Source: Bagarius yarrelli
Taxonomy: Eukaryota; Chordata; Actinopteri; Siluriformes; Sisoridae
DNA length: 64,000 nucleotides
Direction: 5' to 3'
NCBI GenBank assembly: GCA_005784505.1
Contig: VCAZ01000012.1
Span: 1 to 64,000 of the forward strand
Of this stretch, positions 45,621 to 55,719 are shown piece after piece. Position numbers and translations under genes: made by a program. The stretch's first letter is position 1. The number at the start of each line of letters is the position of its first letter. The notes under the pieces are model-generated. The model was given only the letters and a program-made list of their open reading frames with translations. It did not search any database and had not been told where the DNA came from.

Positions 45621-46100
45621 TGTGTGACAGCAGGGTGAGAGTGTTACAAAAGGTTGAAAGTGTTACAGCAGGGTGAGAGTGTGTTACAGCCAGTTTTCTG
45701 TGTGTTACAGGAGGTTGAGTGTGTTACCGTAGGTTTAAAGTGTGTTACAGCAGTTCTCACCCTGTTGTAACATGCTCACCATGTTGTGTGTGACAGCAAG
45801 TTGAGAGTGTTGCAACAGAATAAGACTTACAGCAAGGCGAGTGTGTTACAGCAGTTTGTGTATGTGTGTGTGTGTTACAGCAGTGAGTGTGTTACAGCAG
45901 GGTGAGAGCGTTACAGCAGTTTGTGTATGTGTGTGTGTGTGTTACAGCAGTGTGTGTGTTACAGCAGGGTGAGAGCGTTACAGCAGTTTGTGTATGTGTG
46001 TGTGTGTTACAGCAGTGTGTGTGTTACAGCAGGGTGAGAGCGTTACAGCAGTTTGTGTATGTGTGTGTGTGTTACAGCAGTGTGTGTGTTACAGCGGGGT
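45621..46100. repeat. Derived array with about 65-bp higher-order unit
   Basis: Beyond the 21-bp array the same words (GTGTTACAGCAG, GGTGAGAG) continue in mixed order, and from about 45845 a longer unit of roughly 65 bases (GTTACAGCAGGGTGAGAGCG, GTTACAGCAGTTTGTGTATG, then a GT run) repeats three to four times nearly exactly. Confidence 0.85.
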
Positions 46101-46559
46101 GAGTATTCACTTTATGAACTATCCTGATTTCAGAATAAATAAAAATGCACGTTAGATTTTTGCAGTTGTAATAATTATAATTGCTGTAAAAATACGAAAA
46201 GTTTCTGTGCTGAATTTTGCCTAAACTTCCCGAAAATATGAAAAGTTTCTTCTGAATGAACTGCATCTACACAACCCAGAGGTTCCTGCAGTGCAGGAGA
46301 ACCTACAGAACCTGAAGCTACTGTTTATCAACTGTGTGCGGAGTCTTAAGAAGGAAACCGAGAATAAAGAAGCTTCTGGATGCCTAATAGTACAAAAATC
46401 CCCCCAAAATAAATTTCATACAGACATTTAAAAAAATAAAGAATTGTGGATTAATGAAAGCAAATGATTATAAATGACACCAAATTATCATCATAATAAA
46501 AAGTGATGCTGTTCTAAATGTTCTAAATGTGTACTTCCATTTTAAGTTATTCTTAAATA

Positions 46560-46640
46560 ATATATATATATATATATATACATAAACAACAAACAAACAA
46601 ACAAACAAACAAACAAACATAAACAGATAAACAGATAAAC
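46560..46640. repeat. AT and CAAA simple repeats
   Basis: A 20-base AT run followed by CAAA repeats and CAGATAAA repeats. Confidence 0.95.
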
Positions 46641-47091
46641 AGATATTTATTGAAGGCTGATGGTTTTGAATAATGTGATATAAACTGATGATCTTAATCA
46701 TCTTTTTATTTTAGTCTTTAACATTTAATGTAATTATTTAATTAATTAATAAAACCAAACAATAATATTTTATTTAAAAAATGTTAAATATATAAATTAT
46801 AATAATAAACGAATTTTAGTTACATTTCAAGCTGACTTTTGTAGCATAAGTAAAAACATGTATTTCAATAAGTTTTTGAAGTTTCATTCATTTAAACTCA
46901 GTTTACAACCAAAGTGCTGTGAATTAAATAAATAAATAAAATTCAACAAAATATAATAAAATATAAACAAAATAAAAAAAAAAAAAAAAAAAAAAAATAA
47001 AAAGTTTATTTTGTAACTATTACAGAATGAACACTTCAGGAAGCTGACAGAAATCTGCTAAAAATATTTTATTAATGAAAGAAACTTTTAC

Positions 47092-47448
47092 CTTGTATAG
47101 AGTGATGAAGGTGTTGATGAGGATGATGAGGATAAAAATTAAATAAAAGCCTCCATGGATATTGTGATGAGAAAAAGCTGAAGATCTCGGTGATGTTCTC
47201 GGACGCTCTACCCTGGAACAGTGGACGCTAATATCCAAGCTGGACGGTGAAAATGATGACGAGGATGAGAAAGATGAAGAGGAGATGTGTGTGAGGTGTT
47301 GAAGGTGCTGGAGACTGAGAGGAGAGAAGAAGAGTGTGGGACTGAGAGAGAACTTCTGATCTGAAGAAAGAGGGAGGAACCAGAGCAGAACTTTCCACTG
47401 TGAGGAACTAACTATAAACGCCATCAACAAAATATTAGCAAACATCAT
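47092..47448 (-). other. Candidate 5' exon or unexplained open stretch
   Basis: An open frame of 142 residues (47020-47448) reads through this stretch, with a hydrophobic end (YLIFILIILINTFITLY) just before a donor-like ACAAG|GTAAAAG at 47092-47086. I do not recognise the peptide. It lies about 3 kb upstream of OCA2 coding exon 1, where a non-coding first exon is expected, but no promoter element was identified, so it may equally be chance. Confidence 0.2.
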
Positions 47449-47548
47449 AGTTTCTTTCGGTTTTTTTAACAGAAGCTGTTTATTTATTCTATTATTCTCA
47501 TTGAGACTAACTAGATATCACACAGGAGCCTCATTAGGATATAAAAAC

Positions 47549-47581
<33 letters not shown>

Positions 47582-47690
47582 CAGTAAAAATAATTAATAC
47601 AGAATTAAAAGCAACACAATTTCATAAATTGTTTTAATAACATTTATTTCAGAGGGTTTGCATAAAAATGTGCATTGTTCTTTCCACAAA

Positions 47691-47725
<35 letters not shown>
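47549..47725. repeat. Two CA microsatellites
   Basis: CA runs at 47549-47580 and 47693-47724 in the OCA2 5' flank. Confidence 0.95.
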
Positions 47726-47726
<1 letters not shown>

Positions 47727-47956
47727 GAATTTACATACTTATGTGAAAGCATGTAATTAGCTCAGAGGTATAAGAGAGATGATCACTCTGATCATGTGTG
47801 TGAGTAAGAGTGTGTGTGTGTGTGTGTATGTGCCTATAAGAACATGTGATGAGCTGATCGATAATCCACAAAGCTGCTCATTCACACAGTCACCTGCTCC
47901 CACAGCCAGACGTCTTTGACATCACAGCCGGCACGTCACCCTGCAGGCTCACCAAG

Positions 47957-47963
47957 TCACGTG
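47957..47963 (+). promoter_or_regulatory. TCACGTG E-box (GTCACGTGGC)
   Basis: The ten bases GTCACGTGGC match the CLEAR-type element GTCACGTGAC at nine positions. It lies in the intergenic region, about 3.85 kb upstream of the OCA2 start codon and 0.5 kb beyond the possible 5' exon. Two M-box cores lie nearby: TCATGTG at 47792 and CATGTGA at 47843. Confidence 0.35.
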
Positions 47964-48249
47964 GCCAAAAGGACAGAAAGAGAGGCAGTGTGTGTGTGTG
48001 TGTGTGTGTTTGTGTGTTTGTGTGTGTTACTCTGATCCAGATAAGGAAGAACAAAGAAAGAAATGATAAACAGTGCACGCTTCACACAGGGGTGCCAATA
48101 CTTATTCGTTTATTCCACATGACACCCAGTTGACCTTAAGTTACTTTATAAAGGGGGTGCCAATACTTTATTTCAAAAGTGTAAACAAATTATAAAAAAG
48201 CCTGTCATTTATTTTCTTTTACAGAAAAAAATAGTTACATTTTTTACAA

Positions 48250-48527
48250 AAAAATAGAGAGAAAGGGACAGAGAGACAGAGATGGAGAGAGAGAAAGACA
48301 GAGATGGAGAGAGAGAGACAGAGAGACAGAGGGACAGAGATGGAGAGAGAGAGGGACAGAGAGACAGAGACAGACAGAGATGGAGAGAGAGAAGGACAGG
48401 GAGACAGAGAGGGACAGGGAGACAGAGAGGGACAGGGAGACAGAGACGGGAGGAGAGAAAGAAAGAAAGAGAGAGGAAGAGAGAGGGAGAGAGAGAGAGA
48501 GAGAAAAAGCAAGAAAGAAAGAGAAAT

Positions 48528-48564
<37 letters not shown>

Positions 48565-48595
48565 CAGAGATTAGATTCAAGAAGGAGGAATTAAG
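48250..48595. repeat. Polypurine GACAGAGATGGAGAGAGA block
   Basis: A nearly pure purine tract on the plus strand with words GACAGAGATGGAGAGAGA and GGGACAGGGAGACAGAGA repeated irregularly. The open frames on both strands (SLSLS, ERERE) are by-products. Confidence 0.9.
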
Positions 48596-49149
48596 TGAAT
48601 AAATGTATGAGAAAGTCAGTAGCTCTGTAAGAGAGGAGGAGTAAAATACTAAGATAGTGTGAGAAAGTGGGACAGGGTGATAGAGAGAGAGAGATAGTGA
48701 GGGAGAGTGAATGAGACTGTAAGACAGATGTTGAAAGAACGATGGAGTAAGAGAGTTAATGAGAGTGAGACAGAGATAGTGAGATTGTAAGACTGACAAT
48801 CAAAAAAGCTAGTTTAAGAGAGTGAATGAGAAAGTGAGCATGATACCATGAGAAACAAACGAGAGTGAGGCGGTGTAAGATAATAAGAAAGTGTGAGACA
48901 GTGAGACAGAGTAATGTAGTAGGTGTGCTGTGACATTTTGTTCTTTGTAAAGAGACTGACACAAAGTGAGATAACAAGAGAAAGATAGTATAAGAGAGGT
49001 GAGAGGAGCATGAAAATGACCGTATGAGAAAGGAATGAGTGACAGTGTAAGAGAATGAGAGAGAGAATGAGATAGTGAGAAAAAAGCAAGATAGTGAGAC
49101 AGTGAGATAGTAAGAGAGTGAAATAGGAAAAGTGTGACAGAGTGAGATA

Positions 49150-49870
49150 TTTAGTCAGAGCGAAATAGTGGGACAGCATGAGATAGTGAGAGTGAGACAG
49201 AATGAGATGGTGAGACCGAGTGAGATGGTGAGATTGAGTGAAATCGTGAGATTAGTAAGACAGTGTGAGATAGTAAAATGGAGTAAGATAGTAAGATAGT
49301 AAGACAAAGTGAGATAGGAATACAGTGTGATAGTAAGACAGTGTGAGGTAGCAAGACAGTGAGATAGTAAGACAGAGTGGGATAGTAAGACAGAGTGAAA
49401 CAGTGAGACAGGGTGAGATAGTAGGACAGAGTGAGCCAGTAGGACAGAGTGGGATAGTAAGACAAAAATGAGACAGTAACACAGTGAGATAGTAAGAGAC
49501 AGAGTGGGATAATAAGAGAGTGAGACAGTAAGACAGTAAGTAAGACAGAGTGATAGTAAGACAGAATGATAGTAAGGGACAGTGTGAGATAGTAAGACAG
49601 TGAGACAGAACGAAAAACAGAGTGTGATAGTATAACAGAGTGAGATAGTAAGACAGTGTGGGTGAGATAATAAGACAGCATGAGATAGTAAGACTGTGAG
49701 ATAGTAATACAGTGAAATAGTAAGAGTAAAACAGTAAGAACAGAGTGAGATAGTAAGACAGAGTGAGATAGTAAGAGCGTGAGATAGTAATGGAGTTGTG
49801 AGATAGTAATACGGTGTGAGATAGTATATAATACAGAGTGAGATAGTAAGACAGAGTGGGATAGTAAGTG
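49150..49870. repeat. 18-bp tandem array (GTAAGACAGAGTGAGATA)
   Basis: About forty loosely kept units around GTAAGACAGAGTGAGATA with frequent indels. A looser version of the same words extends left to about 48620. The minus-strand open frame of 284 residues (SHSVLLSHSVL) is a by-product. Confidence 0.88.
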
Positions 49871-50012
49871 TGTGCTGTAAGTCTGATGTTTTATTCCAAT
49901 ATTTTTACATAACACTGTTGACCTGGAGTTACTTTCTAAAGGGGTGCCCAATACTTTTGCATCCCAAAGAACCCGTATTTTATTTCTGGATTCAAAGTTT
50001 AACAATACTTTC

Positions 50013-50134
50013 CGGAACCACCAAGCTGCTACCCCCCCTGGGCCCCTGATGAAGGCCCTTAACCCTCAACTGCTCAGATGGATAAATGAGATGAATGTCA
50101 TTTGCTCTGGATGAGGACGTCTGTCCTGAGTAAG
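50013..50134 (+). mobile_element. tRNA-derived SINE, 5'-truncated
   Basis: Starts after the B box (GAACCACCAAGCTGCTACC), has the body (GGGCCCCTGATGAAGGCCCT) and the tail TGCTCTGGATGAGGACGTCT. Confidence 0.8.
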
Positions 50135-50301
50135 AACATTCTAACCCTGCTGAGATATTTCAGTTCCTGCTCAGACTCCAGCGCTCGCCGCTCGTCTCAT
50201 CCCGTCCCGTTTAATCGCTGCGGAATGTGAAATAAAGGGAAATAATCACAGCGTCGACTCTCGAGCCCATCACCTGATCTCTCTCTCCCTCTCTTTTACA
50301 A

Positions 50302-50335
<34 letters not shown>

Positions 50336-50686
50336 CAGAGAGAACAACTGCAGCGCTGTGTGAATTCAGATAAAAAGCGATTGGAGAATAAAAAAATAAA
50401 AAAATGATAATACGCTAAAGAATGCTCCTGCTCTCCGGGCCAAATTAAGCCGAAACCTTTTCTCCTCCTTCAAAAGCCGGAGTAATCCTGCTGCCTCTGC
50501 TGAGGCATGTGGGGTTACACAGGGTGATGTCAGGGGAGAAAAGACAAAAGTTTGTGCCTCCCTCTGGGTTCAAAAATGTTCCAAGCACCGTGACATCGTT
50601 CAAAGGTCTGAAGGTTCAAATGTTAATCATGTCAAAAGCTGAAGCAGGAATTAGAGGCGGAGCTACAGGACAGGTGAGACAGGAGG

Positions 50687-50693
50687 TCACGTG
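50687..50693 (+). promoter_or_regulatory. TCACGTG E-box
   Basis: A further GTCACGTGTG box within unique sequence of the intergenic region. It is listed because it is the fourth perfect TCACGTG found in about 8 kb; its role is unknown. Confidence 0.25.
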
Positions 50694-51032
50694 TGTATGA
50701 CACACAACAGGAAACTGATTAACATCTAATTAATTGGGATTTTGGCAGATTTCCACATGATGTTTGTTTGGCGTATTTTCAACGTTCTGTCTGTAACATG
50801 ATGTCATCGTGTGTTTCCAGCTGTGACACTGAACGTTTATGAGGATCAACCAAACACTGGATTTAAAAGATGATGGAAAGTTCACGCTATTCATTTACAC
50901 CACTTTCCTAAATAAACGCTCTACACTAACACACCGCATCAGTCGTGATTGGATGATTTACATGTCAATCAGACGCCATCTTGGGTAATAAAAGCTGCTC
51001 CAGACAGGAGCCCAGACCGCAGGTAGGTGTTG

Positions 51033-51212
51033 GGGAAAGTGGTAGCTCAGTCGTTATTGTGTTGGATTGCAGCCGAGAACATGGATTTAAATCCTGGCAC
51101 TACCAAACCACCACTTCTGGGTCCCTAACCTTCAACTGCTCAGTTGGCTAATACATGAGATAAATGTGTGTCACTCTGGATGAAATCTTCTGCCAAATGC
51201 TGTAAATGTGAA
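51033..51212 (+). mobile_element. tRNA-derived SINE, near full length
   Basis: A box GGTAGCTCAGTCGTTA, B box GGATTTAAATCCTGGCAC and tail CACTCTGGATGAAATCTTCT, ending AAATGCTGTAAATGTG. Confidence 0.85.
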
Positions 51213-51401
51213 GATCTGGCAACGTGAGACTGAGGCAGGGAACTGCTCATGTGGGATCACGCCGATTCTTTGCGGTGATAATCAGACGACCGCTAGCGCT
51301 GCATCACTTCACAAACTAGCAGCTAGTTAAAAGTTTCTGCTTAGCACGTTAGCGGTTAGCATTGAGCAAACGTTCGTTAGTAAAATTAAAGCTTTTTAAT
51401 A

Positions 51402-51512
51402 GCAAGTGGTAGCTCAGTGATCAAACTGTTAACAGGAAGATTGTGGGTTCAATTCAGAACACCATCAGACTCCCTCTGCTGGGCCCCTGAGCACGGCCCT
51501 CAATCATCGCGA
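51402..51512 (+). mobile_element. tRNA-derived SINE, 3'-truncated
   Basis: A box GTGGTAGCTCAGTGATCA, B box GGGTTCAATTCAGAACACC, body GGGCCCCTGAGCACGGCCCT; the tail is missing. Confidence 0.8.
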
Positions 51513-51888
51513 ATGAAATATTTACAGTACAGACTACACAGTGCAAAACTTTAAGCAAATTTTATAGTAACGCTTTAGTTTTTTAGGTTTGTTGGACATT
51601 TTAACACAATAATGATGATGATTTGGACTTAAAAAATGAACACAAGAAACAGATAAAACTCCAATCAGGAATTTTGTACAGGTTTAAGTTTATTGTTACA
51701 GTTATAGAACAACATCTGGAGAAATACAGGATGAAACTCATCACTCCTGGTATCTGGCAGTGTTCCCTCAGATCCACAGACACCGCGTCACTGATCCGCC
51801 GTCCAATAAGACGCAAGATAGATCTGCGTTCAGACTTTTTTCTGTTTGGACACCAAGATGGTGGAAGGAACATCATCAGAATCACTGA

Positions 51889-52114
51889 CTGTCTCCAACC
51901 CTGTCTCCAACCCTGACCGTCTCCAACCCCGACCGTCTCCAACCCCGACCGTCTTCAACCCTGACCGTCTACAACACCGACGGTCTACAACTCTCACCGT
52001 CTCCAACCCTGACCGTCTTCAACACCAACTGTCTCCAACCCCGACCGTCTCCAACCCTGACCGTCTCCAACCCCGACCGTCTCCAACAGCCATCGTCTTC
52101 AACCCCGGCCGTCA
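51889..52114. repeat. 16-bp tandem array (GACCGTCTCCAACCCC)
   Basis: Fourteen units of GACCGTCTCCAACCCC with CTT, CTA and CCCT/CACC variants, cleanly in register, lying just beyond the likely HERC2 3' end. Confidence 0.93.
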
Positions 52115-52272
52115 ACACACTAATGAGACTGGGAGCACTGTGTGTGTGTGTGTGTGTCTGGATGTCGGTTACTATAGAAACAGTGATGTGTATGAAGGCA
52201 GGATGAACCAGTGACTGTTTCAGTTTTAGAAAATAAACATGAAGACAGTAAAAGTTGGATTTCAGTTAAATA

Positions 52273-52278
52273 TTTATT
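52273..52278 (-). terminator. Candidate HERC2 polyadenylation signal AATAAA
   Basis: The plus-strand TTTATT reads AATAAA in HERC2 sense, about 0.8 kb after the stop codon. Other AT-rich alternatives exist nearby, so the site is tentative. Confidence 0.4.
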
Positions 52279-52401
52279 TTAAACAGAAAATTTATGAACA
52301 TTATTACATCAGAATGAGACCTCTTATGAACACATGGCACAATAACAGTGTTTATTTACAGTTTCTCAGAACACATCTGGACACACAGGAGAGAGAGAGA
52401 G

Positions 52402-52437
<36 letters not shown>

Positions 52438-52527
52438 AAAGGATGGGGGTTTTGGGGGAGAGGAAACTAAATACAGGGACCGACGCCTTTAAAACAACCC
52501 CTAGATGAGATCCGGTTCAGAGCTAGG

Positions 52528-52629
52528 AGCGCTCACACACCCGCGCTCACACACCCGCGCTCACACACCCGCGCTCACACACCCGCGCTCACACACCCGC
52601 GCTCACACACCCGCGCTCACACACCCGCG
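52528..52629. repeat. 14-bp tandem array (CGCTCACACACCCG) in HERC2 3' UTR
   Basis: Seven identical copies of CGCTCACACACCCG. In the HERC2 transcript it reads as CGGGTGTGTGAGCG repeats, each with CpG and GU-rich words. Confidence 0.95.
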
Positions 52630-53029
52630 GCAAAATAAAACACTGCGAAGGGAGACGCCTCTGGAAGGAGAAGCAGCTGCTTGTCGGATCGTTTAGGCAT
52701 CAGGGGTTGTTAGCACAGTGCTAGGCTACACGGTCCAAAAAATACAAACACAACGTCTACAATCAATCAATCAATCAATAATCAAACTATGTCCAGTTTC
52801 TCCTCTGATCTGTCTCCGTTTTTTTCTTCTTTAAATAAACTAAAAAAAATTCCAAGGTTTTTTTTTTCCTTCACAAGCTTATAACGCTTTTAAAGCTAAT
52901 TGCACATAAAGAGTTTAGTCATGGTAGTACGAATACAAGTGTGTGTGTGTGTGTGTGTGTGTGAGGTTATGTGAACTTTTTAAAGTCTCTTTTTTTTCTT
53001 GGCAGCATGTTGGCCCACCAGACGTCAGT

Positions 53030-53061
<32 letters not shown>

Positions 53062-53071
53062 CCGAGCAGGG

Positions 53072-53344
53072 TCAGTGTGCGGTCAGGTAGTCCTGTGTGG
53101 AGTCGGAGGCGAAGGAGTCTGCGTCGTCGTTGTCGGAGTCGTCTGTGGAGTCGTCTGCAGCGGGTTCTCCACTCAGTGCGATGCGGGCGTAGTCGTCTGT
53201 GTCGATGGACTTGCAGAAGTGGATGGCGTACTTCAGCTTCTCCTCCAGCACCTGTTTACAGGAGTAACGCGGCAGCTTCAGCAGGAAGAAACAGGTGTAG
53301 GACTCCGGCAGGAAGTGATCCGGGGGGTTATATTTATCCAACAC
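53072..53344 (-). CDS. herc2: HERC2 last coding exon (catalytic cysteine and stop)
   Basis: It encodes VLDKYNPPDHFLPESYTCFF and LLKLPRYSCKQVLEEKLKYA onwards to QDYLTAH and a TGA stop (53074-53072). The HECT active-site cysteine is the C of SYTCFF, which accepts ubiquitin as a thioester. The tail after the C-lobe is acidic and serine-rich, as in human HERC2. The acceptor is cccctcag|GTG. Confidence 0.98.
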   Translation of the reverse strand: MLDKYNPPDHFLPESYTCFFLLKLPRYSCKQVLEEKLKYAIHFCKSIDTDDYARIALSGEPAADDSTDDSDNDDADSFASDSTQDYLTAH

Positions 53345-54044
53345 CTGAGGGGGCGGGGCAGATTCACAAATCAGTTATAATGAAAGGAGCCGGCGACAGG
53401 CTGGGATTTACACCGACAGGAAGCAGAACCCGTTACATCACCAACATGTGACCAGAATCAGTCTTTATTTCACTCTCTTATTTTATCCCTCTGTCTCTCT
53501 CTTTTTTTTTTTTTTTTATCTCACTCTCTCTCTCTTCCGCACTCTCTCTCCCTCTTTTTTTAATCACCCTCTCCCTCCCCATCTCTTCCTCCCCCCCCAT
53601 CTCTCCCTCCCTCTCTCTAATCCCTGTCTTATAGTTTAAGTGATTAAAAGGGTCGACGGCTCGGTGTGTAAATCAGTTAAACTCTGCGGTTGCCAGTCCC
53701 CCACTTTCTCCCCATATACGCTGGTTTTTTTCCTGGCATTTTGATGTTGATGAGAGCGACAATCTCTTCTGTCCATCACCAACAAACTAAAAGATGTATT
53801 TCTTCTTCATTTATCTGTCGTTTTCACATTGAACTGCACTCTGTGGTGAAATCTCCGCCCACTGGCGTCCACTCGAGAACAAGATAAGAGTCACAAGACA
53901 AACAAAAATGTAAGGAATAACAGATGAATGACTTTTATATATAACATGGTCTAACAAATCTGCTCTTTTTGCACTGCTTGATACATAAAAGTTTTGAGCA
54001 AACATCATCATCATTCATCGTTTAAATCCGATCTTATGTCTCAC
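53345..54044 (-). other. herc2: HERC2 last intron
   Basis: A 700-base intron with a pyrimidine-rich, TCTC/TCCC low-complexity segment (53470-53625 on the plus strand). Nothing else stands out. Confidence 0.8.
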
Positions 54045-54257
54045 CTGCACCACAAAGTCTCGTCCACGGAAATCTGCGATGGTTCTGGGCAGACGGGTTC
54101 GTCCCCACACGAACCTGAGGAAAAGCGAGCGCTCCGTGTTAGAGAACGACTCCATCACCTCCCAGAACCACTGGATGAGCGGCGCGGTTGGCTCCACCCC
54201 TTTATACGTGGCTACCGACTTCAGCAGGTGTAGCGGGATGTCCGGACTGCCGCAGAC
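54045..54257 (-). CDS. herc2: HERC2 second-from-last exon (HECT)
   Basis: It encodes VCGSPDIPLHLLKSVATYKG and VEPTAPLIQWFWEVMESFSN then TERSLFLRFVWGRTRLPRTI and ADFRGRDFVVQ, 71 codons at phase 0. WFWEV and LFLRFVWGRTRLP are core HECT motifs. The donor is CAG|GTGAGA. Confidence 0.98.
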
Positions 54258-54999
54258 CTGGAAAAAAAAAAGGCAGGTTTACTCGCACTGTTCATAGGGG
54301 ACAGGAGGCGGAGTCACTGTGAACAAGACAACATGGGCGGAGTTCTGATTTAACATTGAAACTGGGGACAAACATTTGGTTGTGAATTCGTTTAAATAAT
54401 CAGCTATTTCGTTTGTAGCCATGTTTTACTCTGCCTCCGGTGTTACCGTGGCAACCAGACATAAACTGCAGATTGCACTGCCCCCTACTGACCAGCACAG
54501 GATGAGTTCAGAATAGTTTTACCTTTATGAGATGAACAGATTCGAAAATTTATTGTGGGAGTTTCGAAAAAATAAAAATCAAAACAAATGTAATATTTAG
54601 AGAAATGATTTTATTTCACTTTTTTCTAGAGAGTAAAAAAAATTCGTAGCTTTTTAAAAAAAAAAAAAATGTAGCCCATGTAATCATTCATTTCATTTTA
54701 CTTATTTTTTTAACACATGAAAATGATCTGATCAATAATTAAACACATTTACTAGATATTTTATAACGACATCATTTCATACATACAACCCCCCCCCACC
54801 CCAAGTTAATGTTTTAAATAAATCATAATCACATGACCTGAATTAGGTCCAGAGGGTGAAACTAAAGCCTCGCCTCTAATCCTTTACATAAACACACACA
54901 CACAAACACACCCCTCTGCGCTGGGACCCAGTGTGACTGTTCTACAGCGGGCAGAGCTGTATGGGGTGTTTAGGTTTGCCTCAGTTGCTCGTATTTTAT

Positions 55000-55112
55000 A
55001 CAACATACATTTACATCGTTCTTTTTTTAACTGAGCAGTTAATCGTTAAGGGCCTTGCTCAGGGGCCCCCCAACAATGGTGGTGCTTAACCTCTGAGCTA
55101 CCACTTCCCTAT
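55000..55112 (-). mobile_element. tRNA-derived SINE, internally deleted
   Basis: Reverse copy in a HERC2 intron (GTTAAGGGCCTTGCTCAGGG; CTCTGAGCTACCACTTCCC), lacking the B-box region. Confidence 0.78.
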
Positions 55113-55201
55113 CACATTCCCTAGAACATACTACTAACATATATTCTCAGAAAGTGTATATTATGTATATTGTGTGTGTGTGTGTGTGTGATGACTCTTA
55201 C

Positions 55202-55307
55202 CATGGTCTCCAGCTCATATCCAGTGAAGAGAGAGAGGAGAGGAACGGGCACCACTCGAGCCATACCTTCTCTCACCGCAGCCACCTGCTCATCAAACTC
55301 ATGCAGC
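55202..55307 (-). CDS. herc2: HERC2 third-from-last exon (HECT)
   Basis: It encodes LHEFDEQVAAVREGMARVVP and VPLLSLFTGYELETM, with one leading base completing arginine. The sequence is near identical to human. The acceptor is gtttcag|GCT and the donor ATG|GTAAGA. Confidence 0.97.
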
Positions 55308-55330
55308 CTGAAACACACACAGGGCAAAAA

Positions 55331-55368
<38 letters not shown>

Positions 55369-55528
55369 GCATAAAAAAATAAGTCTGTACAGAATTAATA
55401 AAGTTAATAAAGTCAGCAGAGATTACAGGATTGAGAATAAAATGTAAGAAATAAGCTGCTGGTTTGCTGGGGTTTAGTTGTCTGTGAGTTTGGTGTGTGT
55501 GTGTGTGTGTTCAGGATGGTGACCTCAC

Positions 55529-55719
55529 CTGTAGTTGATGGCGAGGCGGACGTACTCGGCTCGGTTCTCCAGGCTGATGTGTGAGTGTTTCGAGCTGAGC
55601 TGGACTTCCTGTCCGCAGGCGTTTGGCACAGTGAAGGGCAGAGGAATCGCCTCAAACTCCTCCGCTGATGCCTCGTTATCCCTGATGTACATCAGGCCAG
55701 GAATGAAGTCTTTATCCAC
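55529..55719 (-). CDS. herc2: HERC2 fourth-from-last exon (HECT)
   Basis: It encodes VDKDFIPGLMYIRDNEASAE and EFEAIPLPFTVPNACGQEVQ then LSSKHSHISLENRAEYVRLA and INY plus two bases, central HECT domain. The acceptor is gttctccag|GTG, preceded by a CA/TG tract; the donor is ACAG|GTGAGG. Confidence 0.97.

Larger units (their letters stand above)
44110..52260. other. Region between OCA2 first coding exon and HERC2 3' end
   Basis: About 8.1 kb without a recognised coding exon. It should contain the OCA2 promoter and any 5' non-coding exon. From left to right it holds mostly unique sequence with two CACGTG boxes (44.15-44.95 kb), a 21-bp array and derived array (45.06-46.1 kb), AT/CAAA simple repeats, a possible 5' exon (47.09-47.45 kb), CA repeats, a purine-rich block (48.25-48.59 kb), an 18-bp array (49.15-49.87 kb), SINE copies (50.0, 51.0, 51.4 kb) and a 16-bp array (51.89-52.11 kb). 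The stretch 46110-46500 is otherwise blank. Confidence 0.8.
52250..53071 (-). other. herc2: HERC2 3' UTR (approximate end)
   Basis: About 0.8 kb follows the stop codon. On the minus strand an AATAAA lies at 52278-52273, which would place cleavage near 52250. The interval holds two GT/CA tracts, a seven-fold 14-bp repeat (52528-52629) and a T-run. The extent is inferred from the polyadenylation signal only. Confidence 0.45.
54258..55528 (-). other. herc2: HERC2 introns flanking the third-from-last exon
   Basis: The introns 54258-55201 and 55308-55528 contain AT-rich sequence, a C run and CA tract (54786-54905), a SINE (55000-55112) and GT tracts on both sides of the exon (55170-55190, 55332-55366). 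Confidence 0.8.

Noticed and set aside
45037..45627. Overlapping plus-strand frames with QQSESVL or RVRVCYN repeats
   Set aside because: A 21-bp unit keeps frames open automatically; two frames of the same array are open at once, and there is no gene context.
48209..48799. 196-residue leucine/serine-rich minus-strand frame and its RERDR counterparts
   Set aside because: Low-complexity translation of a polypurine tract.
49151..50005. 284-residue minus-strand frame (SHSVLLSHSVL)
   Set aside because: By-product of the 18-bp purine-rich array.
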